From NCBI GenBank assembly GCA_903813345.2, contig CAIIXF020000019.1:1-50000 (forward strand): a stretch of DNA of 50,000 bases, read 5' to 3'. The DNA is from Owenia fusiformis (Eukaryota; Annelida; Polychaeta; Sabellida; Oweniidae). Numbering within the stretch: position 1 is the stretch's first letter; every line of letters starts with the position of its first letter. The notes under the pieces are model-generated. The model did not search any database and was not told the DNA's origin. It was given only the letters and a program-made list of their open reading frames with translations. This document shows positions 20,393-31,380 of the stretch, in pieces. Made by a program: the position numbers and the translations under genes.

Positions 20393-20851
20393 CTAGACAC
20401 CCTTGCTATACGCAGCGAGAGAAATGGGACCGGTGGGTATGGATGCAAAAGCTGAACCGGTACGGATTAACGGGTACGGGTTATATTCGAATTTAAAGAA
20501 GCCATAACTTGCATTATATATTGACTTCTTCATGTTCAATTTGAAATCTATGATGACCCCGAATAATTTGAAGTACCCTATTCTGAACACCCCATTCTCT
20601 AATACGCAGTAACACCGGAAGTTTACGACGTCATACCAAGTATTTTCGGCGGGAGATTTGTATATCTCATTTATTTCGACGTTTTGACAGAATGTGGTCC
20701 TTTCCCTTTCGTGGAAACATTGACCATACCATGCAGATATACCTCTAGTATCACTCCGTCTCAACATTTCGTCCGAACACGGTCTAAAACTTCTCAAACC
20801 TTCTAAAAAGCACGACAATTTCTTGGAATATTGATAATAATAACAATACAA
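20393..20851 (-). CDS. Unrecognised 152-residue frame in repeat family copy A
   Basis: Open frame starting with a Tyr-rich leader and then LSCFLEGLRSF, SDTRGISAWYGQCF and ERERTTFCQNVEINE. The same protein segment occurs in the frame at 34543-34791 in an inverted, diverged repeat copy. The C-terminal part simply reads through the family's terminal repeat to a stop just outside the element, so the true product, if any, is probably shorter. I recognise no domain; Cys, Tyr and Phe are enriched. Differences between the two copies fall on all codon positions, which does not argue for selection. It may be a transposon accessory gene, a captured exon, or a non-coding repeat that happens to be open. 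Confidence 0.3.
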   Translation of the reverse strand: MYCYYYQYSKKLSCFLEGLRSFRPCSDEMLRRSDTRGISAWYGQCFHERERTTFCQNVEINEIYKSPAENTWYDVVNFRCYCVLENGVFRIGYFKLFGVIIDFKLNMKKSIYNASYGFFKFEYNPYPLIRTGSAFASIPTGPISLAAYSKGV

Positions 20852-20980
20852 TTTTTATAAATCATCCAGACACTCCAGTTTCCCAAATTAATGAAAGAAT
20901 TCCGAGAAATTAATTTTTCTTTAAAATTATAAGACGTTAAGGAAATTACGACGTTCACTGCTTTCATAGCAGCTGAGCTC
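20393..20980 (-). mobile_element. CACCC-ended repeat family, copy A
   Basis: The left end, CACCCTTGCTATACGCAGC at 20398, matches the ends of the palindromic element at 38156-39081. The next ~200 bp match its arms. The remaining part, to about 20965, matches 34374-34800 in inverse orientation, including a shared reading frame (20393-20851). No second terminal repeat was found, so this copy is one-ended. Confidence 0.7.
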
Positions 20981-20981
20981 A

Positions 20982-21545
20982 TGTAATGCAATGAGTTACT
21001 CTTAGGCCAAGGATGTGTTCACCATGACATTGTCACTTCTCCCCCAAGTCAATCGGGTTACCAACCCCTAAAGCCTAACCACGTCGGAAAAGAAAGTATT
21101 CTCAGTCACCATATGCATCAAATAAGTCTATTGAGTTGAAGTCGCCACTTTCAAAGTGTCTCAAAAGACAAGTGTTTCAGGAAACACGTAAGTAAATCCG
21201 GGGGTACCATAAACTTTCTAACTAGCATTTGGTTGTCCATTATTGATTGTCCAATGTATACATGTCATACAATGCCAACATATTGTTTCCACGTCCACAC
21301 CAACCTAATTAAAAAGTATTTTGGACTGGTAAACATGTCTCTCTTGCCTTGCCTGATTCCCTGATTCAAGTAGGTTGTGAAAATCTCTATAAGGGTAGAA
21401 TAGAGCAGCAGGTTTATACACACATCTATCTATACATACATCTATAATCATTAATTTATGCAACTTTTGTGAAACAAAACAACAATACGATACTTACATG
21501 TATTTCGTCAAATTTTTGCGGAGACATTTATTTTTTGCTTAATTT
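20982..21545. other. No gene seen
   Basis: AT-rich intron sequence without recognisable repeats or exons. Confidence 0.35.
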
Positions 21546-21548
21546 ATG

Positions 21549-22271
21549 CCAAAGGAGCACGTAGGTTATCGCAAACAATTTCAGAAGGTTATATCTTGGA
21601 TTATGACTATTTCCTGACAATAAGAAGACAGGTTTATCTTTTAGATAAATTCATTATCTCAAAGAAAATTATATACAGTAATAATAAAGTCAAACAAACT
21701 CGGAGATATTTAACTAGCAATCAACCCGTCAACACACTTTTCAAAGATGCTGACCTCATTTTCACCAAAAATGCAATCATTTTTTACAATGTTTAATGCA
21801 TTTCTATTTTTCATTTTCATGTATCAAATAGTTCTTGAAAGAAAAACTTAATTGCATTAAGATAAATGTTCCCCATGTTATTTTTCCATTGAAAAATCTC
21901 ATGCTATCGATTGGTTTCAGTTCATTTTGGTCATCCAAATTCAGTTTCTTTAAAGTCACTTGAGCAATCAACCTTTCCTTTTAGGAAATCGAACATGTCT
22001 CAAGGCACATTCTAATTATGCATTCAACATTATAATAAAAGGTTGCATTTCTGGTGAAAATTAGGTCAACATTCTTGCAAAAGTATGTTGATTGGTCCAT
22101 TGCCCCTTCAATATCACTGAGGTCTGATTAACTAAATTATCATTATATATACTTTTCTTGAAGATAATGAATGGATCTAAAATATACACCCATGTTCATG
22201 ATCAGAAAGTATTCATACTTCAAGTAAGAATCGTTTGAAAATGTTTGCGATAACCTACGTGCTCCTTTGCT
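21549..22271. mobile_element. MITE with ~30-bp TIRs
   Basis: AAAGGAGCACGTAGGTTATC from 21551 is repeated in inverse orientation ending at about 22269, with about 30 bp of matching ends. The body is AT-rich; a 66-codon frame inside (21596-21796) has no recognised domain. The target duplication is not clear. Confidence 0.65.
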
Positions 22272-22800
22272 TAAAACGACCATATGCACTCTCCATTGGG
22301 ATCTCCCCATGAGAAAAAAAATTAATCTGATTTTTCAAGATGAGTTTTCTGCTTTAATTATTATATTTATATGCACACTAGTATCTTGTTGACCTATATT
22401 CAGCACTGTATTGATGTACATGCCACTTATTAGGGTTATAATTCAATCATGAAGTGTAGAGGCATATATTCCAAACCAGGAAGTATTTATGTGTCTGTCA
22501 AAATCCATTTTCATCCTACGCATCCCTTTTGGTATTTTTGTGAGAATCAATGAAAACGAAAGGCCTCTATTGGGATCTGCTGATATCCTCATGTTAAGTC
22601 GATAATGCACATTCCCATGTAAGTCAATACAACCTTACTGAACAAAATGGCCCCTATCTCAGCCAATGTGTGCCAAAGCACTTTAATACTTTTCAAAGAA
22701 TTTTATGACATTCTATTCCTCATGCTACACCTAAGAATGATTCATTTTGACCATAGGGGTATTTGCCAAAAAACGCACCTCTTCTTTTGCTTAATTTACT
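22272..22800. other. No gene seen
   Basis: AT-rich intron sequence with scattered short repeats only. Confidence 0.35.
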
Positions 22801-22805
22801 TAAAT

Positions 22806-23580
22806 GTTGCCAAATTTGCTTAAATCTGGTCAAAGGATAGGTATCGATATGGAGAACTGAATTCAACAATGTTTTTCTCTTAAACCAATCATTGTAAACA
22901 TTCTGTATAAAATCATGGTATTTTATGTAATGTTGACTGATTGACAACAATTTAATGCGAAAATTATTTAGAAATATTTGATATAACTGTTTTTGTTTTT
23001 TTAGTGCAATTGTTTTTGCTCCTTTCTACCAATTCTTGAGAATAAAATAAAATTTCTTTCCGAACCCTGTTGGAACAAAATACCATATACAACATGTTTT
23101 TGGACCTCTCAATATTAAAGTTATACAAAGGAATTTTTGGTTCATTTTAAAAAAGTATTCAAAAAATTAAAACAAAATCCCCCCAAAATAGATAAAAATC
23201 AAAAAAACTTTTATTTCATTAACAAGATACTTTTTTAAAATGAACCAAAATTTCCTTTGTACTATTACAATATTGAGAGACATTTTGTGTTTATGTCGTT
23301 TTGTTCCAATGAGGTTCGGAAAGATGTTTCATTTCACTCTGGAAACATGATACCAAAAACAAAACAAGTGTTTGATGTGCTTTTTAAAACAATATAGATG
23401 AAAGTATGTATATCTATTTCAAATTATATTGTTACCATTCAAAAGATGGCCATTCGATTGACAATTGTAAGATTTTCAGAAATTTTTGATGACTGGTTTA
23501 AGAGAAACATGTGTTCAAAAAGTTCGCCATATCTATACCCAATCTTTGCTTAAATGTGGTCAAATATCCCAAATGTTGAC
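22806..23580. repeat. Large foldback element
   Basis: The left half folds back on the right half. Outer arms: about 22806-22925 against 23480-23580, both with GGTTTAAGAGAAA or its inverse. Inner arms: about 23038-23158 against 23227-23345, both with TTTCCGAACC and TTTTGGTTCATTTTAAAA or their inverses. The centre is A-rich. Arms are diverged by point changes. The outer arm carries the GTATCGATATGGAGAACT segment found elsewhere. Confidence 0.75.
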
Positions 23581-25570
23581 CAGTTTTGCTCATTTGGAAC
23601 ATTTAAGAATACTAGTAATTTATATTTCTCCAATTTGGCCCATTCTTTTCAAAGGTCCATTTACGAGTAAATTGCTAAATAAATTTTACGTTTCAACCAC
23701 CCTGAATCACTCAGCAATCTTTCTTTCTTTCGATCCATTAAGCACTTTTATGCTGCTTGATTAGTCTCTTTGTACTTTTTTCCACTTTTTACTGACAAGT
23801 TACTTTTTCACTTGTTACTTTAATGTGGCTTATTGTGGCTGGCATTTAATGTTTATATTTCAGATTTTCTAAAGTTAATTTGTTTTTGTATTTTTTGTGT
23901 TTTTTCCAACTGGTTTATTTACACTATATACAGGGTAGTCCAAAAAATGGGACACTCGTATTTCAACAATAAATATTGATTTTCCTAATGAAAACATGTC
24001 ATATTATATACCAATGGATAGGGGATTGACTCATCTTTAATTTGGTATATCATAAGTTCAAAGAACGAGGGAAGCTAGTGCAACAGATTTTTGACAGTTG
24101 ATAATTTTTTGCGAGTAGTTTCTGGCTGTAAAAAATAAATACATATGAAAGTCCAATGTGTCATCTTTAAGAAAAGTTCAAAGAATGGTTCCAAGATCAA
24201 TTGGATTATCTCATAATCTGTGTTTAATCCACCAATTAACAAGCATTTTTTCAAAATTCATTCATCATTTTCACCATCATTCATCAATTTTTTTACAATT
24301 TTTCATGCAAAGTTACATTGTACCATAACGTATGTTTCATCACTTAAAATATTTTAATCATTCCTTGAGGATAAGGATTATGATAATCTAATATAATGGG
24401 GTCCAATGGGACTATGCTTCTAGTACAGCACACCCAGATAAGATGTCATTAGTGTAGGTAAGGTTTATTTCAAGTTGCCTATATTTTCATGAATGGATGG
24501 TTGTGGCTAATATCCTGTTCAATCAATGGAGCATATCCCTTGCATTTCCTAATTAATTATAAATGTCAAGTTGACTGTTTTATGCAGTTTGAGTGCAGTT
24601 AAACCTTTGTATGTGTGGAATCTTTGCCAATGTTAGCACCTAGATATTTAGATATTTTGAATACCTCTCTATATGATATTTTTATGCTGTCCTTATATAG
24701 CATATTTGTGTGACAGGATGTTTTAGATTTTCAAACCCTACTGTGGAGAGTTATATTTTTATGTATTTCAATTATATTTTCAAACCCTGCTAGGAGAATA
24801 GCCTTGATTTACACACAGTGTGCACATGCAAGGGGATTAACCTTGATTGCATTTACTTTCCAAATCACCAGTGCTAGCCTTGATTTTGAACTGTAAAGAC
24901 ATGGTAAGAAATTTTCATATATTTTTGTCACTTTTTACCCTTTAGAATATGCCAACATTATGCCAATTGTATTCATTTTATTCTCCATAACTTTAGCTCC
25001 AATTTGATGTAAATATTATTTTGTATTTCAAATACTTTTGAGTAATTTCTTTATAAAACTTGAACAATGTGTTGGAACATTTGTCTATAAGGTGATGTTC
25101 ATTTCATGCACCTGTGCGTTATTCATTTACAATTAAAACCACCATTTATGTCATTTCATATGACTTATCTTGGTACACACGTTTTACAGGAGACACTATG
25201 TGCGTACTAAAGATGTATGGCTAGCACTCAGAGACTGTATAGCTTATTTTATAAGGTACATTCCACATTTTATTTTATATTGCTCAATTGTAAACCTTCA
25301 TGGTACATTTTGCATAAAGTAACTGAATTATATTTATATTTGGTAATTTCAATAGAGAAATGTATGTAGTGCGTCAAGCACAGTATAAGGGTTTTCTTGG
25401 GAACAGAATAAGGGCCCTTTAAGTCCCATAGCCCTTAGTACTAAGAAGTTTATCATAAAACTGTATGTTTCATTATTGTATTTTACCTGCTTTACATACA
25501 GCTATTTGTACATTACTTTTATTTGCAGCTCTGGGGTACAAATTAGGTGCACAGCCTTAAGCATTTGTGG
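23581..25570. other. AT-rich intron DNA with one transposon-like end
   Basis: TATACAGGGTAGTCCAAAAA at about 23928-23947 looks like the terminus of a mariner-type element, but no transposase or second end was found. The rest shows no supported exon. Confidence 0.35.
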
Positions 25571-25574
25571 TTTT

Positions 25575-25690
25575 GGTCTTAAGTGAGTTGGGTAGCTTGA
25601 ATACAAGATCAGTTAGTGATTTAGGTAGCTTGAGTACAAGAACAGTTAGTGATTTAGGTAGCTTGAGTATTAAGATCAGTTGAGAGATTT
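25575..25690. repeat. Minisatellite, three ~39-bp units
   Basis: Three successive units carry GGTAGCTTGA, TACAAGA or TTAAGA, and CAGTTAGTGATTTA. Confidence 0.75.
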
Positions 25691-26046
25691 AGCTCATTTG
25701 TATAACATTTTGATCATTTGATTGATTATAGGGTTGAATACATTTTAAATACATTTTATATTCTTATTCTGTTAATTCGATTTGTAATGTAACCCACGTC
25801 CACTCCCCCATGGTTACATTTGGTACTGCGGGTGTTACACTTCATGTTAAGATTTTGTTAGGATAGTGTTATTGATAGGTAGAATTTTTTTGACCAAATC
25901 CACATATATGCTACTGATGGAAGTCGAGTAAATCAAGTAAGTGGTACGATACGATTGAGACATCCAATGGACACTGGTTCTACAAAGATGAACAACAAAA
26001 GTGTAAATGCAGTCCATTACCACATTGTGACAATAATTAACAACAA

Positions 26047-26155
26047 TTCATAAAAACATTTGAATTTCAACAGGAACATTTGAATTACAACAAAAACATT
26101 TGAATTTCAACTAGAATATTTGAATTTCAACAGGAACATACAGAAATACAACTGG
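26047..26155. repeat. Minisatellite, about five ~20-bp units
   Basis: Repeated AACATTTGAATTTCAACA-like units, the last ones diverged. Confidence 0.75.
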
Positions 26156-26549
26156 AACAATCTATGTGAGAAATTCAATTAGTGACAAATGTAAACAAAT
26201 GAAATCTCATATAAAACCATAAATCAGCTATTTATAGCTCAATATTTTGAATAGCCAGTCAATATCAGGTGACAATTAATAGTATTTTGTGAGCAAAAGT
26301 TGACTCACACAGTTCAATAAATACATGCAATTATTTGTATTTGTATATTTATCCAACCACCAATTTGGTGACAATACTTTCTTTTTTACAACATATTTAC
26401 ATTACAAGGGAAAGAGTAATAAAAAGTATTATTTACACAATGCTACATGTATCTCTTGACTTAAGTTAATTTAGTTCCTTCAATTTCACATTTCTATAGT
26501 TATACATATTGCATATCATTTTGCAGCTATGGAACTTAATAGTAAAATG

Positions 26550-26744
26550 GAAACAAAATTAAACAAATGAAACTGATGATTTTTTCCTTTAAATAAAAAA
26601 ATGCCAATGGTATAACGTCTCTTAAGACGAAATATATTTAATCACTGTACTGTATTGTAAAATTGTTAAATGTAGGTTTACCATGTAACTGTACTGTAAT
26701 TGTTTTTTGCAATTGCTTTAACATGCTTTTTCTTTGAAATAAAA

Positions 26745-26779
<35 letters not shown>
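26550..26779 (+). mobile_element. 3' end of a plus-strand poly(A) retroelement
   Basis: The segment has GTCTCTTAAGACGAAATA, a TGTACTG-rich untranslated-like part, AATAAA (about 26739) and an uninterrupted run of 27 A at 26753-26779. This is how an inserted LINE or other reverse-transcribed RNA ends. Its 5' limit is not clear. It abuts a LINE of opposite orientation. Confidence 0.6.
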
Positions 26780-26782
<3 letters not shown>

Positions 26783-28614
26783 ATTTCATCATTTATACCT
26801 GGTATTTCTTGTAATCCCATCATGATATAAAACCTTTCAGATTCTGATCTCATGTAAAAGTCATCATAATCTAGTTTAACAAGTTTTGCCTTCATTGTAT
26901 TTCTAAACAAACATCTGAATCTAGTAAAAACATTGCACTGTTGTACAAAATGTATTAAGTCACCAACTCCAGCATTACAAAGGATACATTTCCTATCTTC
27001 CCTTATGACATTGGTTTGGGTAAATACCTCTAATGAACATCCTCCAGTTAGTAGCCTCACCATTTGGAGACATTCATTTTTAACTATAGGTGCTCTTTTG
27101 CTCATAGTCCACCAAGCATTCACTTTGAGCTTGGGAGATACAATTCTAAAAACATTTAGTTTGTGACTTAACATAAGGAGCATGTTCCATCTTTCAATTA
27201 CAAGCTTATATACATTAGTTTTACATTTCTTTTTCCATATTTCCTTTGAAGGGATGATGTTTTGTTCAATAACATTAATTATCATATCATTCAACTCATA
27301 CTTGATAAAGGTTTGTAACATGTTATATACAATACTCCTGTTCATAATTACTCCCGTTATATTATCTTTCATTGCATGCATTCTCAGGAAAAACAATTTT
27401 CTGCAGATTGAACTTGGATTTAGCATTACAATTGACCTAAAGAAGTACATTTCCGAAGATCTATATAAGCGCTGAGTTCTAACCATCCCAAACAACCCAA
27501 ACTAGCAATATCTGGTGTATTCATGGGTAATTTCTGAATTCTTTTGGCTATTTGCCTTTGTGCCTCATTTAACAAATCAAGCTCAGCTTGTTTAAAATAC
27601 AACACCTCACAGCCATAGAGCATTTTTGGGACTGCAACTGCCCAGAATAATTTTGATAAAACAAGGGGATTTAAAGTACTCTTTTCACATCTCACTCCAC
27701 AGAGGGCAAAAAATGACCTTCTTCCCTACTTATTTTCTTATCTACAGTATCAGTTTTCCTAGTTACATCTGTATTTAATGTCACCCCAACATGTTTGTAA
27801 GAGTTAACAATATTTATGCCCTTATTTCCTAGATAAATACAGGATTCCCTACTGTTCTACAAGTATTATAAAGAATCATGATAGCACATTTCTTTATGTT
27901 AAAATCAAATCTCCAGCATCTGGAGAATCTATATGCAACATCTATCGATGTTTGTAAACTTATTCTGTGGAGTCCAAGGGCCACTAAATCATCAGCATAC
28001 CCTAGAGCACCTATTGTTACATCATACATTTTACACCCATTTTTGTTCAGCTTACCTAACAAAGGGTCAATGAAGTACAGATACATTAACAAAGATGACT
28101 TTCCTCCCTGCCGAATACCTTGTCTAGACATGAACTCGTCTGAAAATTTGCCATTAATTCGAACAACATCATGACATGAGGAATACAAATTCCTTAAAAT
28201 TCTCCAACATTTTCCTTTAATGCCAACATGACTATATATCCTATGGAATAACCCATTTAACCATACAGTATCATACGCTTTCCTGGTGTCAAAATACATA
28301 ACTTCTGAACCCATTTCCATAAAATAACTCATGGCTTCTTGTAATGAAAATGAGGCATGTAAACATGACATATTCTGTTTTCCTGCAAATTGATAAATTG
28401 ATGGTGGTCTTATCACATTTAGCTCTTGCAAAACTCTTATTCTTCTGAGTATTATAGCATCAAATAATTTTTTGCATTTTGTGGTTTGTAAAGTTATCCT
28501 CCTATGGTTATCCATTGATAATTTATCTAGATTGCCACCTTTGAATAATGGTACAATTACACCCTTCCTAAAATTAAGTGGAATATATTCAATTTTTATA
28601 ATAAAATTATGCAT
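26780..28614 (-). pseudogene. 5'-truncated LINE, reverse transcriptase to C-terminal zinc motif
   Basis: On the minus strand the order is that of a LINE polymerase: an entry motif VPLFKGG and RRITL near 28550; the first catalytic Asp in DTRKAYDTVW; QGIRQGGKSS; the YADD active site near 27988-28000; a YKHVGVTLN thumb-like motif near 27790; LYGCEV (about 27600); and a C-terminal C-x2-C...H-x4-C zinc motif near 26935-26990. At least three frameshifts divide it (frames at 27829-28614, 27426-27695 and 26749-27495), so it is dead. It lacks the endonuclease and 5' part. Its expected poly(A) side is missing: in sense orientation the ORF runs into poly(T), which belongs to the neighbouring plus-strand element. 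Confidence 0.82.
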
Positions 28615-28639
28615 CAGGTGATTTAGCCATGAACATGAT

Positions 28640-29090
28640 TAAAATTTAGGGTCAGTATCCAGGACAAATAATTTGTTTAGTTCTCAAAGCACATATTTTG
28701 CTTGTTGCCCAGCTCACATATTTGTTCTATACCCTTGTCAGTGTACATTTATATTTTTGATTAGTAGCCTGGACATATATTTTATATTTTGTCTTTACAA
28801 ATTCCACTGAACCTAAAGTAAACCAGGACATACATTTTATCTAGTACCAGGTTCATATGATTTGTCCAATAGTATTATAGTACACAGGACAATCATTTTT
28901 GCAAATGAGTATCATTTTGTTTAATAGCCTGGACATTTTTCTGATAGCCTTGCCATATTTGATGTCTTATATCCTTAACATTCATTTATAACCAGAGTTT
29001 ATAAAATATTCTATAAAGTGTATATATTGTTTAGTGTGTGATGTGAATTGTTTAGTATCCCTGACAAAATATCACATATTTTTATCGCAC
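28640..29090. repeat. Decayed short tandem repeat
   Basis: Phrases such as AGCCTGGACAT, CAGGACA and ATTTTGT recur every 25-60 bp in poor register. This suggests an old minisatellite. No gene. Confidence 0.35.
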
Positions 29091-29183
29091 GCTCAGATGT
29101 TATAATGTGATAAATTTTTCACCAATTTTAAGTGTGTTGGTTCACATTTTAGGCGCCGACTCGCAAATCACTACGCTTTTTGT

Positions 29184-29289
29184 ACGTACGCAATTACTTA
29201 CGCGATTACTTACGTCATTACTTACACAATTAATTACGCGGTTACTCACGTGATTACTTACGCAATTAATTACGCGATTACGTACGCGA
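29184..29289 (+). repeat. 12-bp tandem repeat, nearly nine units
   Basis: Units follow the consensus ACTTACGCGATT with one or two changes each, in perfect 12-bp register. Most units carry one or two CpGs in an otherwise CpG-poor region. One unit contains CACGTG. The array ends 22 bp before the ATG at 29312, so it could be promoter or 5' untranslated sequence. Confidence 0.85.
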
Positions 29290-29311
29290 AATAAAATATT
29301 TTTAAACCGTA

Positions 29312-29617
29312 ATGGCTACTGGCGGAACAAAACCCAAGGATGCGATAGGAGAGGATGCGAAAAAGAAAATCAATGAAATGGCTGAAATCTTAGAACAAGA
29401 ACAAAAGGAGGAGAAAGCTGGATTACTACAGATGATATCTCTGGAAAGACAACTAGCTGAACTTCAAAAGAAATACAATGTCGATTTGTTAGGCAACCCA
29501 CCTGAAGCTGACAGTGATAACAGCAACACTGGACGAGACAATGACAACAATGAATGTCATAATTTGGGCCTGCTTTCACATTATTTTGCAGTTTGTTCAG
29601 GTTATAATCAACCTTAA
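29312..29617 (+). CDS. Small coiled-coil reading frame, unrecognised
   Basis: 101 codons from ATGGCT (G at +4). Residues 1-15 are Gly/Lys/Asp-rich; about 16-58 are Lys/Glu/Leu-rich with heptad-like spacing (EMAEILEQEQKEE, LERQLAELQKKY), predicting a coiled coil; then an acidic Asn/Asp/Ser stretch and a more hydrophobic end that may be intron or read-through. The composition is protein-like and differs from random AT-rich frames. I cannot name a family. It could be a first exon of a host gene or the 5' coding part of a transposable element. A CpG-bearing 12-bp array lies just upstream. Confidence 0.5.
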   Translation: MATGGTKPKDAIGEDAKKKINEMAEILEQEQKEEKAGLLQMISLERQLAELQKKYNVDLLGNPPEADSDNSNTGRDNDNNECHNLGLLSHYFAVCSGYNQP

Positions 29618-29619
29618 GA

Positions 29620-30420
29620 AACAATAATTGTCACTGCAATCGAACAGCTTGTGTTATTCATATTGTATTATTGTATTTTGGAGTGAGTCCAACATGCTGG
29701 ACAGCTCATGTTATAATTGTTATTTGTAATTTTGATTTCACTGTACATATTATCTGATTGGTCAAGTATTGAATGTATTACTCAACTAAGGTATTTCCAC
29801 TTGAGTATAAATGTTATTGAAAGCTCTTGTTCCACATCATTTCAACAACTGGTGATCATAGTTTGAAAAGGGTCTAAACAAAGTAAGTGTTGATACTTTA
29901 TTATTTTTGTGAAATAAACTTGGTTTATTTCTCACTTTACTTCACTGTCTGGAAACATTAATGTTTTGTGAATATATTGTAAACTTTTGTATCGTCCAAT
30001 ATCATGGTTGGCCAAGTTTTATACTGGTTCTTTGGATACGTAACTTGTACAATTTATAATGTTGAAACTCAGTGTTATTTGGGGGGTTGTATTTTATATA
30101 TTCAGCCCGAACCCAGCAGCCCTGTCAGGTGCTTATGTGTTGAATACTAGATGCTAGTGCCTAGTTACCTATGTGTTTATACAGAGACTGATTGAGTGGC
30201 GTTCATGCTTTTGATATCAACGTTATTGTGGTGTTCTTTGTGTGACCTAGAAGACATATATCTGAGACAATGCCGTTATTCAGCAACGTGTATTATTCAG
30301 CGGAGTGGGACAACGCCGTTATTCAGCATGCGTATTATTCAGGGTAGTGGGACTCTCACAGTACATGCAGTGGGAGCCATGCAGTGACTACATGCCATCA
30401 ACATAGTGTGGTGATGTTAT
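29620..30420. other. No gene seen; one short duplication
   Basis: Near 30270-30350 the phrases CCGTTATTCAGCA and GTATTATTCAG, plus AGTGGGAC, occur twice in tandem. The rest is AT-rich without exons. Confidence 0.4.
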
Positions 30421-30422
30421 AG

Positions 30423-30625
30423 TGTAACTCAGTATTTTATTTGACACTGGTATTTTGATGAGTAAAATATGTACCATGTATATACCTTAAATAGAGACTC
30501 TTGAGTTGTAAACATGTCAAGATAATGATCATATATACCTTATGTTTGTCTTAATTAAATATATATTATATTACTAAACCCAAAGCTTTATGTAACTACA
30601 CTGACCGACTTTATAGAACGTTACA
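30423..30625 (+). repeat. Possible 203-bp LTR
   Basis: It starts TGTAAC and ends GTTACA, the inverse of its start, as LTRs do, and is followed at once by TTGGGCACTCATAGTCC, which could be a primer site. A gag frame follows 0.75 kb downstream. No second LTR is present because the element is truncated, so the call rests on end structure and position. Confidence 0.4.
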
Positions 30626-30957
30626 TTGGGCACTCATAGTCCGGTTCTAGTGGTCACTTGTAGCAGTTGTAGATGACTGAACAGATTCCAAAATTCATAT
30701 ATTGTTTTCTATTATTCCAGTGGGTTTTCTGGGAAACTGTGTACGGGTGGTAGAAAAGTGATTATCCTTGGCGTTGTCGCTGTCATGCAGATACAGGTGC
30801 TCCAGAGGCTGAATGTGGGTGAGATTTTACACTTTAGAGTTCCAGCCAAACACATTCAGATTAGCAGGGTTGTTGGGCAAAATTATATTAGGTGTTTATA
30901 AGCTTAAAGGTGCATAGTTGGGATAAATCCCTTATAAGGTCACTTAGTAGTTGACAG

Positions 30958-31208
30958 GTGTTAATTGTTTAGGTGCTGTGTATCACAGACATTAAGGTAC
31001 TGTGGCATTACAGGTATTAAGGTGCTGTGGCACAACATGTGTTAAGGTGCTACATTATAACATATGTTAAGGTGTTGTGTTATCACAGGTGTTAAGGTAT
31101 CACACATGTTAAGGTGTTGTGTTATCACAGGTGTTAAGGTATCACACATATTAAGGTGTTAGAACATCACATGTATTGAGGTACTGTGTTATTACAAGTT
31201 TAAGGTAC
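30958..31208. repeat. Minisatellite based on TTAAGGTG
   Basis: About ten units of TTAAGGTGYTGTGTTATCAC or shorter forms. Two perfect larger units of about 42 bp (TTAAGGTGTTGTGTTATCAC plus GGTGTTAAGGTATCACACAT) form a higher-order repeat. Confidence 0.8.
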
Positions 31209-31380
31209 ATTTACATCCAAGTAGATGAATATTAGTATTCACTCAAAAGTTAACTTGTAAGATAGTGTATAAGTGTAAGGCAAGTTAAGTGTTAATACAT
31301 AGATAGCTGCATACACTTAAGTTAGGTAGAACATACCATATTCATAGCATATATAACACACTTTATGCATTACAAGATAG

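Noticed and set aside
25190-25255. 66-bp exon with acceptor TTTTACAG and donor AAG|GTACAT inside the lectin intron
   Set aside because: In the phase needed between lectin exons 2 and 3 it has a stop, and the open frame (RHYVRTKDVW) matches no known domain.
26749-28614. Twin-primed single LINE insertion
   Set aside because: In twin priming the inverted part lies on the 5' side of the poly(A)-bearing part; here it lies beyond the poly(A).
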